DNA from: Aplysia californica
Taxonomy: Eukaryota > Mollusca > Gastropoda > Aplysiida > Aplysiidae
Direction of reading: 5' to 3'
NCBI RefSeq assembly: GCF_000002075.1
Contig: NW_004797602.1
Coordinates: forward strand, 35,444 to 99,443
Length of the DNA stretch: 64,000 nt
In this document: one piece after another, positions 47,520-61,000 of the stretch
Layout: every line of letters begins with the position of its first letter
Position numbering within the stretch: position 1 is the stretch's first letter
The notes under the pieces: model-generated
What the model was told of the DNA's origin: nothing
What the model saw: only the letters and a program-made list of their open reading frames with translations
Databases searched by the model: none
Made by a program: the position numbers and the translations under genes

Positions 47520-49015
47520 TTTTTTTAGAACTCACGCTATTGGGTGCACCAGTACGCATGCGATTGTTTGTGTGCAAGACATACTTTACTATGCACGCAA
47601 ATCCGTTAATTTCACTCTTCTTTTGCCCTTCAGAATTATGTTTCCCCTTTTCTGTCGGGGGCCTAAATCACTAAATGTGCTCAGACGAGATGATGAGAAT
47701 TGATAAATAACCTGAGTCTTCACTCTTGTAAACCTTAGTCTTGATATAAGACGTTTAGAGACTCCATGCAGCCTGTACAACTGTTTAATTTTCAGAATTT
47801 TTGAATTCCTCCGATTTTCTGCTGAAAAAAAATGCCTCAGAAGAACAGAACACATGAGGTTGCATAGCAACATAATGGAATGTAACTCTGGGTGACTTTC
47901 CTTCAAGTCGCTCAATAGTAGCCTTTCTTGTAGATTCAATGTCCCTTCTTCCAGTTCAGTACGACTGTCCAAACCTAACACCGTGCTTGCCCATAGACTC
48001 AGCCGTAAAATCTCGTGGTCTTGGTCTCGTCTCGTGGGCTAGCCTACAAAAAAAAACACTGATTGGGAATAGGCAAATAAATTCTACTTATTCCCAACCA
48101 TATATTAAGCATGATCACATCTCTGTTTCTCGTTAGGCTACTTTAACTTTAATTTACTGACGATGATGAATAGGCTATTTTATTAAATTAATATACCCAC
48201 AATTATTAATTATTGTTCTTGACTTTTATATAGTGAAATCCCCGTTATCGGGCACTCCTCAAGATAAAAAAATTGAAGGAAACAGCATTTTTTCTCTTGT
48301 TTGGCAATTTTTATAAGTTTTTCTGTTTTGCTTCAGGCTGGAAGTTTTCTGACTTTCCGTAGTACCAGAAGCTTGCCCATGCTCATAAATTTCATGTGTA
48401 TATTCTCTTCATTCACATATATCTCCTACTTTCTTTCTCTGCAAGATCATACTACACCATTAACTAGCTTAAATAAATGTTTAGCTCCTGTGCTTTTAGT
48501 TAAAACCTTATTGACCATCATTCTCAGATTCTGTGAGGTGAAGAGCGAAGTATTTTTTTTTCTTTTATAAACTTGACTGTCATGGTGACACTCAAATGGC
48601 TAGTCTATTCACTCTTTAAATATGTTTCTTGGATTGACCTTGAGAAAGGGGGGGAGGGGGTGCAAGAAGTAAACTCTTAGTCAAACCCTCAGTACTTTAG
48701 ACTTGGGGATACAAAAAGCCAGTCACAGAAAATTGAAGAAACAAATTATGTAGTTTGTTTTTACCTATGATGCATGTGTGTACATTCATGTGGAAAATAC
48801 TTTTTTTTAAATAGTTTATGTTTGCAAATTCTTTGTCAACTTGTGTTGTGCTCATGTTTGTATTATATAAATAGAAAACCACTTTGCTGTGTTGTATCTC
48901 TAAACATGAATTTTAGTTCTTCTGGGGCTTTTTTTGTCCACAGATGCATATCTGATCAATAGCAATCTTCATTTGTCACGACTTGGTGGTTATATCTGTT
49001 CGTTGAGCAGACGTG
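47520..49015. other. Region upstream of the Astrin-like gene
   Basis: No convincing coding exon. A 130-residue minus-strand frame at 47589-47981 lacks family resemblance and splice context. A TTTTTGTCCACAG acceptor ending at 48943 may begin the exon holding the ATG at 49031, which would imply an untranslated first exon further left. Confidence 0.4.
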
Positions 49016-49030
49016 AAATAGACTTCTTCA

Positions 49031-52000
49031 ATGGAATTTCAAGTGTTCCACGATGTGCTATCGAACAAGGAAAATGGTGTGGCAGGGACAAAGAATAAGG
49101 TTAGTAAATGAAATATTATATATGTGATTGTAAATACTTTTCGCCCCTGTTAATTAATACAATTTAGTTCAATATTGGGGAGGGCTGATTCAGTGCTGCC
49201 TGTTAGGGCCATTCTGGGCTGAGGTGAATGCAGCATCCCAGCATACAGTTGGAAGGAACTCGATTAAAAAAACCTCCACTCTCAGGCGTGTCAAAGTCAC
49301 ATATTTTGCATGCAATGGGGAAGAGACTAACCACCACACTACAGAGACAGATGTTCAGTGTGTAGCGGTTGGGTATTTTTTGTTTTCCACATGACTTTTG
49401 TTAGATCAAAATTATCTTTAGAACTTTAGCAAGTTCATTGAATATTAAATCAATTTGTAGGCAAAAGAAGTTGGTCTGTGTCTGTCCCATTTCCAAAGAT
49501 ATTACTGTTTCATTTCTGTCTTCTTTCACATTCCACACACATTTTATGTGTTTAATTTGTGTGTGAGAGAGCATTTGTGTATGGGTGGTGTGCAATCACA
49601 TGTTTGTGTTGTGAAACACCAAAGCGATGTGCCAGCGTCTGGACAATAATGATTCACTTCTTTTCTCCTCAGGTTATTCCAAATCAAGAAACCAACAGCT
49701 ACCCAGCCCGCACTCCCCTTCAGGATGTGAGGAACAAAAGAATAAAGGATGTCTTATCTGGAACTAGTGAGGTTCAGAAGAGTGACCACAGGTAATTGAC
49801 CCTGTTTCTGGTATTGGTGTTTATTCAACTTTTGGCTCGAAATCTGATAATATAAAGATTTGTGTGGGTGGTTGGCGGGTGCTCTGGTGTGGCTTGCTCC
49901 TTCTTTCCTATCAAATATCTATCGTCCTTATCTCCCCCTCCTTCTTTTTTATGTTAGTTACTCTCTTGTATCACCTCTAATCTTCTGGCGCTCATATGAC
50001 CTTATGCTGTTGCGAGTGCCGAAAAAAACTCTACTAAAACACAAAGATTTGGCACGTTGGGGAAAGTATTGCTGTAACTTACAATCCACTGGTCTAGTAT
50101 CCTTGGGGGGGGGGGGGGGGGGGGGGGGGGGGCCGATAAAAAAATCCTCTCTTATGATGTTTCTGAAAGGTTGAGATATAAATTATCACTTTGTAGCCCA
50201 ATGCTTTGAATTCAACTGTCCCATGATTTCTCTTTGTTGTGTTTTGTATTATTAATCTGGTTCATTGTTATTGTTTCTCTGTCTGCCATTTATATCAACA
50301 AAAGGCGGTCTTTAGTTTTTGTGTATATCCTTACCTTCTGGATAAAAAGTAAACTGTCATGTTTTGTGCTTTAAATGGCAGGACAATATAAAAAAATATT
50401 AAAAATAGCCAGATGCTCTTTTTTAAGTATTCAATAAAACATTATTATTTAGAATAGCAGAACTTTTGTCATATCACCTTTGTCCTGCTCTGATATTGCA
50501 AAGTGCTTGCTAGTCTAAGCTTTATATCGAAGTCAATCTGTATCTTTTTTTAACTTTTTCTCCGTCCTGCACAGACTGGAGGCTCTTGATCTCCTGACAC
50601 AGGAGACTCCGAAGAAACAACGAAACAAGGCAGTCAGGTCGAGAAGAGTAAGTGAAAATCAAATTGTGTGGAAAATTGCAATCTCGATCATGATAATATA
50701 ATACATGTACTGGCATAGTCATAACACAATTGCTGAGTCAAATTTTGTTGTTTTGTTAAAACTTTTGTCAAATGTGCATACTGATGACTTGAACAAAAGT
50801 GAATATGTCTCAGTAATTTGATTTTTAGCACTCAATACTATACCCTGCTATATTAAGGGTTTAAAAAAAAACACAAATATCAGGCATTTTTAAACCTTAC
50901 TAATAACTAGAAACCTGAAAAAATGGACTCAAGCAATTAAGCCTATGCTATATGACCTCGACAATGTAGAATTTGGACATGGAGTTCATCAGTGGCTGAG
51001 ATCTTGGTCAGCTGTCATATTTGCCTCTGTGAAGTGAGAAAAGTTAACAAGACAAACATTTATAAAATAATATATCAGTCACACCTGCTCTAACGGCCTC
51101 ATGTATAAGATGATCACCTGTACAAATGGCCACTTCTCATTTCCCCCCTTGCGGTTTTTTTTGGGGGGGGTCTTTATAATGATACAGATGAAGATGTACA
51201 CAGTTCAAAGACAACCACTTTTCTCCTCTACAATGTATGCCCGTCTTAAACTGTATATGGTTTTCCCATTCTGTATTTCCAGTCTTGCTTTGCATCCTTC
51301 GACACCCACCCGCCATCTTCAGAGCTCTCCAGTGTCACTCTACCACAGCAGGTGGAGGAAGAGCCGGACTGCCCTCCTCATGAGCCGCTCATGTCTTTGA
51401 AATCACTTCGCCCTGATGATGATGGCGTAGTCGCCTCAACCTCAAAGTCAAACCGAGTTGTGGTACTAGACACTGTGCCGGAACTTTCCCTGGATCAAGA
51501 CTGTCTGGGTGCCTCCACTTCAAATCCTCGCTCAGATTGCACTGAGTTGGAGCGTGACGAGTCAAGAGAGATCAGTGAATCAGTAATAGAAGTAGGTGGG
51601 GAAATAACGCTTGGTGCTTCTCAGGATGCAACGAAAGGTCAAGGTGAAGAAGGGCCAAACTTTGAGGACAATCCCCATCTGCCTGTCATAGCCGTGGTTG
51701 AAAGGGAAACAGATGAGCTGGTTGAGATGATTGTGAATGAATGTGCTTCTGAACTGCAACAGGTTTGTTCAATATTTCAAGGGCTAGTTGATAAAGTTGT
51801 TTCACTAATGTAATCTTTCAACTACCAATAAAAAAATTATGAAGTTATTAAATTGGAGGAGGTGGGAGTAGGGGTTAATTTGGAAAACGCCTTAGACATC
51901 CAAGCTGGACAAAAAATTTGAGATTTTTTACAAATTTTTCATTCCTTACAATACAAAATAACGAGTTTTGAAGTAATAGGACTGCTTCAAACTAACATTT

Positions 52001-55000
52001 GTAAATGAATATCTTAGCTCTTTGCATATTTGCATGTGGAGCTATAGAATGTTGTTTGATCTGTTTGTAATACAGGCTGAAGGACTAAAACTCAGGTGGC
52101 TGCTGGATCTGTAAATTAAAGTAAAAGTATTTGTTTGTGATCTGTTTGCACCGAAAGAAATGTGATGACAGTGGTCTCATAGATTGTTTGCGAGACATTT
52201 TAAAATTTGTCATTTTTCTTTTTTGCTCTAAATGTATAAGCACTCTGTTTACAGTAGATTTTGATATATGCATAGTTTTTCTTATTTCACAAACTGGAGT
52301 ACACTTAGGTTTTATGTCATTACTATTTTTTTATACAAGTATGACTCCTGATATCAGAAAGTGTTCCGTCTCTTTTAACAATGTTATCGTATTATACACA
52401 TAACTTCAGATGTTCTATTCAGGTTTATAGCTGCAATGATTGATGATTGAAGTCACTGGATAAATGTCTGCCCTCACACACTAACTCATGAATCATTTTT
52501 CACCCCCAGCTGTCCAAGTCCCTTGCAGAGTGCTCTGTAGGGTCATTAACTACGCAGGTCTTTTCACCGTCATCAGCCCATTACGATCACCCCTATTCAC
52601 AAATTTATCAGAAAGAAGCAAGCAGAGAGCAAATTGCATCATCGACTCCTCTGCACAAGTCAATGACTGAAATACCCAGTAGCTCCAAACAGAGTGGTTT
52701 ATCCGTCCAAACAGGTAACCCTATGTGCAGTTCAACTCCAGTTTTGCATCTTCAAGCAGCGCTGACGAGCAGAGCACAGCGCCTTCTTCTTCCGTCTCCC
52801 TGTCTGGCAGACGGAAATTTGTCGACCACTGAAGCTGAAGAACAACACGTTGGTGGAGATAATCTCCGGAGTCACACCGCAGCACCACCTTGCTCGCCCA
52901 TGGGTTCGACCGACAATTTCTGGAAAGGAGAAGCGGACGCAAGACAGTCTTTCTCAACCTCGCTGAATGAGCTGATGAACATGTCTGCCAACTTGTTCCA
53001 GGAAAAATTGGAGGCTCAAGAACTCTCTACAATGATAGAGGCTTACCTGCTGAATACTCCAGCAGGGGGGAAGAAGGAAGAGGTTTCTCTTTCTTCCTCT
53101 TCCGTCAATCGACTTCTCGAGTTAGATTTGACACAGTCAGCTCCTGACGAAAGAGTGGGTTGTGACGTGTCTGACCATTGCGTGGGTGAGTCTTTCTCTT
53201 CTGATGCTGAATCTTTTGCCGTGATTCCACCGTCACCGAATATTCGCTGCGTAAATGTGGGGAGCACAGCATTCCAGCAGATGACGGACAAAACAAAAGA
53301 CCTGAATGAGTTTGCAGACATAAATATTGTTAACAGCGACCTCGTAATGTTTACGCCGAAAAGAAAACACAATGACTTGTCTTCATCCTTACAGAAAAAC
53401 CATGAAAGCGAGAGCAGAATCTCAAACTCGTCCCAAAACAGTAGTCTTCCTCCCTCAGTGCTGCCCTTACTAAATGACTCTGTAAAAATTCACAACAGCT
53501 GTCAACCATCGGAGGTTCAAGGTGTATCAGCTGTTCAGATGGTGGAGCCTTCAGATTTCACTGAGCATTGCTCACACCCTGAGGATGATGAAGGCACTTC
53601 TGACAGAGCTGGCAGTATTACGGAAGATATTGTTTCTCATGGTCTAAGTGTCCATATTGGGAGTGCTATGGGTTACCACTCATTGAGCACTCCGACTCCC
53701 GACACTTTCTCGAACTGTAGCACCGGCTCGTCTTTTCAAACAGATTCTTTTTACACCTCTGCAATTACAAAGGAGAATCAAGAAATGGAGAAATCCACGG
53801 GGATTGAATTTTTTAGCTCTGTCTGTACTCATCAGGCTAATCCTACAACACATGAATGTACAGATAACCTTGTGTTGACGGATCCAGCGATCTGGGAAAT
53901 GGTGAACAGGTCAATGGTGACTGATCGTGCTCTACGGGAAATGGTAAATAGATCGATGGAGACAGATCCAACAGTTCAAGAAATGGTGAACAGATCAATG
54001 GTGACGGATCCGACACTTCAAGAAATGGTGAACAGATCAATGGTGACAGATCATGCTGTACAGGAAATGGTGAACAGATCAATGGTGACAGATCATACTG
54101 AACAGGAAATGGTGAACAAATCACTAATGACAGATCCGACATTACAAGAAATGATGAACAGGTCCATGATGACAGAAGAAGACTTCTCTGCTAGGACGAC
54201 AGACACCAGGGACCTCAGCGTTCTGGCTATGGTGGAAGCCCTGAACAAACAGACTATGACGGAGAGACACGAGATGGTGGACACTGGTTCGGGAATGACA
54301 CCTGTCAAGCTGAACAAACCCGGCCGCCGGTAATAGAGGGGAATTTTTGCTCCTTTTGTTATAAACCTTTACTGTTGAATCTGCTCTAATGGTCACCCAT
54401 CCAAGATATTCATCTACAAAAAACTCAACCCACCCCCTGAGTGTTTAAAAAAAAGATATTATAATTATAATAATGCTAAATCTAAGACAACCACTTTTCT
54501 CCTGTCAATGGGCGGCCGTCTTGGACTATCTTGACTGTATTTAATTTTGGTCTCTGTTATTCAAGGTAGTTTAGTTTAGAATGTTCAGATGGGTGTGGTT
54601 CCATTTAGCAGATCCTTCTTTTCTTCCCTTGTTTATGTCTGTCTTTCTTGCTTTTTTTTTTTACACGAGCTCTAAATACCCATAAATGTGTCAGTGTGAT
54701 TTTCTTTACCAAAGCAGAAAAACAAGAATTTCAACCCCCAAAAAAGTGCACAGAGAGGGATTAGTGGATGGTTGACAGGTGCTCTGGTGTAGTTTGCTGC
54801 TTCTTCTTTCGTATCAAATATCTTTTGTCTTTATCTCCCCTCCTTCTTTTCTGTGTTTGTTACTCTCTTGTAACACCTCTAATCTTCAGCATTTAATGAC
54901 CTTATTGTGTTGCATGTGCAGTAAAACTCTTACTAAAAAGAGGGGTTTAATTCCCTTCACATTTTGTTACTGCTTTTTATATTAACCATAAGTGTTTTTT

Positions 55001-58000
55001 TGTGTGCTCAATCATATGTTTTATGTAGATTTTCTACCTGTAAAATCTTTTTTGGGATGACTGTATATATATAATATAAGATGTTGATATTTAAGTAATC
55101 AGGAATTGATTATTTAATTGCATCAAACTGTTCTTTCCCCTAGATATGATAACAATCAGCAGTGTGCTGTTATAGTATGCTCTGCCTGGTGAGGAGAATC
55201 ATAGAATCATGAAAAATGTATCTTGCATGAGGAATATATATGTGTCACGATGCAGTGGAATCAGGCGCTCATCAATTTTTGGGCATATGGAGCTATTGGT
55301 ATCATCTTAAAGGTTTTCATTTGCCTTGCTTTTGATGAAAAAAGTATCCATTTATCTTGAATAGAAGTCGAGATATTTGCAATTGAAGGAGGTGGGGTGT
55401 CCTGGTTTCAGAGGTAAAATTAGCAAGAAAATGGCCACCAAAGTTTGGTGATTTCCATAGCTAAAGAGTCCTTGGAAACTGCAAATTAAAATTTGTTATG
55501 CCTATAATCAATGTTATTTCCATAAGATTCACACTTTAAAGTGTTTTTTAATAGACATACGAGGTGTTGCGACAAAATACAAAAATTCGACAAAAATTTC
55601 CAAACTGGCCGAAAAATGCTGATTTCTTCCATTTCATTATTTTGACGAGTGCCTGATTTCACCATGATGCCTCACATATATGTATATAGTGTGCTCTGTG
55701 TCTGATGCAAGGTTTATAATTTTGACTTTTATTGTTCAGCAGGTTTTTTTAATTGTCCTGATTGTAGTTTTAATAGTTATAAACCTGAGAGACAAAAGAT
55801 AATGAGTGAATTACGAATAAACTTTCGCAACACAACCATTTTTCTGATTCGAAGTCAGAAAAATGGGTGTGTCATATTTTGTCTCAAATGTATAGTATAC
55901 TTTGTTGACGTCACTGCTCCTGAACCTCCCAGTTTGCCTGTTCTTTCCTCTAGGATGACAGCGGAGGACGTGCGGAGACAACACCCTCGGGCCGTGGCCA
56001 ACCAGCTGGAGACAACTATGGCTGCCAACCAGAGGCTAGAGAAGGAGGTCAAGGCCACTTCTCACGAGCGCAACCGGCTGCAGGCGTCTCTGAAAGAGTG
56101 CAGGGGAAAACTGACGTCTAGTGAGAAACAGCTGGTGGAGCTGAGGGATAACCACACCCAGGACATTGCTTTACTTGAGGTATTATATCATGTGACATTT
56201 GTGGTGTCTTCTTCTTCTCATTCATTTCTAAATGGATATCCCAGTCTCTTGTGCGAAGGCTGCTGTTTGCCACAAGTCTTCCAGGCTCTCGTAGAGTTTT
56301 AGGTCTCCCTGCCTAAGGTTGTGCCAATATATCCTTCTAAATGCCTCAAGCATTTGGGCAGGCTTGTAGTATAGCTGGTTTCCTGTTTGGCTACTCGTTC
56401 TGCACCAGCACTGCTCTGAGTTGCTGATACTGAACTTTGTGTAGAGGTGATGTTTCAGCTGGTTCTGTCAGGCTGGGAAAATAGAAGCCAAAAGAGGCAG
56501 AGGTAGACCAAGCTTATAGAGAACTTGAAGAGATGGGTGAAAGGAGGAGAGCTTCCCTGGTCTTACCCAAATAGTTTCGCCAACCTCTCCAACTTTTGTC
56601 TGTGGGTGGTTGACGGGGTTGGTTCTGTTGTGGTTTGCTCCTTCTATCCAATGAAACATGTATTGTCTGCATCTCTCCTCCTTCTTTTCTTTGTTTGCTA
56701 CTCTCCAGTAATACTTCTTGACCGTTGACACATAAATGACATATTTGTGGTGCTAGTGCCGTTTTAAACTCTTACTAAAACAACTGAACCGACCTTCGTC
56801 CTTTGTTCTCAGCAACTCCACGAGGAAGCCTTGTCGGGCCTGCAGAAATGTGTGGAGGAGAAGCAGAACAGAATCTACCAGCTGGAGCAGGAGCTGAGCC
56901 AGTCGAGCGAGATGCTGAGAACGGCGGAGACCAGCTTGTCTGCCAGCGTGGCCGACCTAGAGCAGGCGTGCGAGTCTCTGGAGCTGTCTAGACAGGAGGC
57001 GGAGAAACGACATGCTGAGGAAGTACGTTGTTGTGCAGTTGTTAATTTTTTAAAAATATAATAATTTAGTCCTTTCAATGTTTTGTATTTCCCCAGCACC
57101 TGAAGCTGTGGGAAATTGTGTTATTCTGTGACATACAAGGTATGTCTATAGGGCATTGAAGTGGTTAATATAAAGTTTTTAGTTGTGTGTGCAGTCACAG
57201 AAGTATTTCATTATTAGACTATGTAACTGTTAAACTGTAAAAAAAATTATGGTGAAAAAGACATGTAGACCAAGAATAACTGGTAAAAGTGAAGCATAAC
57301 ACCTTTTTGCCAGGTTGGACCTGGCAGGCTAAGTCAAACAAACCTACCCCTGACATTATCGAAGTTTTCTGAACGACAGATGTGCTTCTCTTTACTCTAA
57401 ACAAACAGAAAAAATTATGTCCATTGATTCAGAGAATGGAAGTCCAATTTGAGGGGCTAACACATAGAATAATTATGTTAGCTGAATTTGAAAAAGTTGT
57501 GTGATAAAATAATTCTGCGTCCACAGATTGAGAGAATGCAAGCGGAGTTTGCGAAGAACAGCTACAAGGATCAGTTTGAGACGTCCATGAAGGTGATCAG
57601 GGAGCTGCAGACGGAGAGGGAGGAATTCCTGGGACTCATGGATGACATTGAAGGGGCTTCAGCCATGCAGGTTTGTCAGTTTTTCCTTCTTAATCTTACT
57701 ATCATCTATGGTGGATTGCTGCTACGTGTCACATGATATTGGGGAGTGAGATCTTCTCTTTTCAAGCAGAATGAGTTGTTCTTGTTGTTGTCTTGCTCTT
57801 TCCCTCCAGTAAATGATAGAGTGTCACTGTTCTTATCTTTGTTTGAGGGAAAAAATCTATGTTGGATTTTGCCTCACTTAATTGTGACTTGAGTCCTTAC
57901 CCTTTATTTCTACTTGCATGTCTTTACAGTTCCGTTTGAGAGATTCCCTTCATCATTTGGCAAGAAAAACCAAAAAGACAGTTGAGGACCATGCCATGTT

Positions 58001-61000
58001 GCATAGACAGTTGCTTTCTGAGGTAAGAGCATAGACAGTTGCTTTCCGAGGTAAGAGTTCGCTGATTTGAATGATGGGTAATTCCATGTGATATATTGTT
58101 TTTGCAAGCTGCCGGATATTGTTGATTACAGAAAGTGGGTGGTTGGAGGGCACCACTGGTAGGTCCTACTCTTTTACTTTCCCTCTTCTGTACCTGCCTG
58201 TCTGTCTAATTTTTGCCGGCACTAAACTACCATTATTATGTTGATGTGCTTCTTTTTACTCAACATTAATTACAGAAAAACTAAAAACTGTTAAAGGTGT
58301 TGTTTTAGAAAAACTGAATGCTTAAAAATTGTATGTGGTTGTAGAGAATGACTGGTAGGTCCCACATCTTCACTGTCCCTATGTTGTTTCTGTCTATCTG
58401 TCTTTCTTTTTCCCTGCACTGGATGACCTTCATTGTGTAAATGTGCTTCTTTCTTGAAAATCAAAAACAGATGATTTATAAATGGATAGTACTTTTAATC
58501 TCTTGACGTTATGACTTTATGACTTTATTTTCATTCCATTACATTCTTTACTTTTAATTTTCTTTCAGCAGGTGATACATTAATCCATTTCTGTGCCATA
58601 CATCAAATGTTATTTTCTTGGTTTCCGAGCCATGAAGCAAATGTTCTTTGCTGAGTTTCTGAGCCATGCTTCAAATGTTCTTTGCTTAAGTTAAGAATTA
58701 CATCATGTAATGTGTTAGTCCAGTTTCTGTGCCATGCATCAAAGTTTTGTTGGTTTGATTTGAGTGATTGAAATTGTCTAAAACAGCCACCCATTGTCAA
58801 AGAGAAATGTAATTGTCTAAGACAAGTGAACGTCTTACACAGTGTCATTATGACGTTTAAAACGGGGGAGGGGGGTGAAATTGAACATTTGTTCGGGTGA
58901 TTGTCTTATATTCACCAGGCTGTTAGAGCAGACTGGACTGTAATTTGTTTGTTTTTATTTGGGGGTTGTTGTTTTTTCGTACAGAATGAGAGCATGCGTC
59001 AGAGCATGGCGTCAGTTCAGGTAGACCGTGATGTAGCCCAGGCCGAGAACAGAGACCTACAAGAGGATTTGCAACACTTGAATGACATCATACAAAGAAG
59101 CAATAACAGTCTGATTGAGGTCAGAATCTTTTGCTCTTTTCTTTTGGGTGTTTGTGAAATCAGCTGTAAAGCATTTTGCTTATAAAAACTTTTTTACTCG
59201 TGGCATTTTATCACTTTTTTATAATATTCATTTTCATTTTGCTACAAAGGATTCTTTAAGTGTAATGATACTTGTACCTTTTTGTGTCCAACTGACTTTA
59301 TTTTTTAAGGTGATTGGACACTGAAAATATGATCATTGTGTTGGAAATATTGTCATGTTTTTCTGCGTCACCATGGTGTCCATATTGTGCAAAGTCCATT
59401 GTATAAGTGCAGATGCTTTTTGGGGGGGGCTGTATAGTCTGGGTTAATTACATCAATTTTTCTCACTTTTCAGTTGGAGAAACTGTATGCAGCAACATCT
59501 CAGGATCTGATGGACTCTCAAACTCATGCGGATCGACTCAATGAAGAACTAGTCGAGGCATCTGAAGGTGAATCTAAGTTGAATAATTTCTTTGCAGTAA
59601 GCAATTGTTGGAAAAATTTCTTGTGGGTGTAGCAGGGTGACTGCCAGGCCCCAGGAATTTGAAAAAAATCCCCGAGGCCCGGGAATGCCCCGGGAATTTG
59701 AGTAAATCTGTAAATTGCCCTGGGAAAATACATATAAGTTCTCTAATGTTTGAAAACCAAAATCCGATAATGTCTTTTCAATTTTGCCGGTCACGATTGT
59801 GATATTACCTCAGCTTTTCCGGGTCTGAGAGTACGTTTCAGGCAAACAAGCGGCTATGGCGGCCAGTGGAAATGTATGTGACAGCAAGGCTCGATTGGGA
59901 AAATCAAGATCTACTTTCGCTACTACGTTGCCTCCCAGAAATTTATCGGTAATAGTCTAATAATGCAACATTTGTAACATGGAGGTTGTGCATTACAAAC
60001 GTGGTGTCGCCATGAAAACAAGTCAATATTCGTCACTGTACTGTCACTTGTGGGGGAAAAAAGAAAGTTATATAAGCGTGTCGGGCTCGCCGTTGTGACC
60101 GGTCAGTGAACCTGCATGCGTTCTGAGCGCTGCGAAGTACAGGACTCTGGAATGGAGGGAGATTATTGATTTTTTTTAGAAAAGATAGACTCGGGGAGGG
60201 CTGATCGCTACACCAGAGGGCGAAAACTGAACTTGGAAGCAAATTTTTTTTATTTAGGATTTTGATTACTACTACAGCTCTTTGCAAAGTAAAGTGCGCG
60301 TTAGTGCAGGCCTTACTTGTGTGGAATCAGGATCCGTCATAACTTGCGAGCGTGTTATTGAACTAAAGTGTTCGCTTTTCATTGGATGGGTGATAGTAAA
60401 TTTTATCTCTATATTTTAGCTTTCCGTTAAAGATTCGCAGATTTTCAATGTCACTGCATCTTGCCCTCCCACAGTTCTTACACCTCTCACACTGAATAGG
60501 TCTACTTATATAAAATCCATTGATAAATAAAAAAGCTCAACAGCAGGCTCTATGCGCTTTACACCGCAGACCATAGAGCACTCCGAAATATTCTCAGCTT
60601 CTCGGGAAGCATACAGTGCAAGCAGCTGATTAAGCGCTCAAGCACTAATAAACTGACAAGATCTTTCGCTGTCTATAGCCGGGTACCCATTCCCACCTGG
60701 GTGAAGTGAGGAAAATTCGTGTAAAGTGCTTTTCCCAAGGACACAACGTCGGGCCCCTGACGGGATTCGAACCCACGACCTTACGGTTGCGAGTCCGAGA
60801 GCCTAACCACTAGGCCACCGACGCCACTTTCTGGACGTCCCTCGTACTTGATGGGGTACACGTACTAATTGAAGATAAAGGAATAAGAAAAAAGATAATA
60901 AATGAACAACCTTGGCGTGACTTTTTCTTTGGGGGGGGGGGGGGGGGGGTTGCTTTGAGTGTATATAATATATACAATCGAAGTCAAACGCTGTTTCTGT

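Noticed and set aside
47589-47981. 130-residue minus-strand frame considered as an alternative TMEM17 first exon
   Set aside because: The exon at 41796-41943 gives the right phase, an in-frame upstream stop and a TMEM17-like head; this frame does not.
51352-51813. Stand-alone gene from the 153-residue open frame
   Set aside because: It is part of an internal exon (51283-51762) of the Astrin-like gene; the tail after 51762 is intron.
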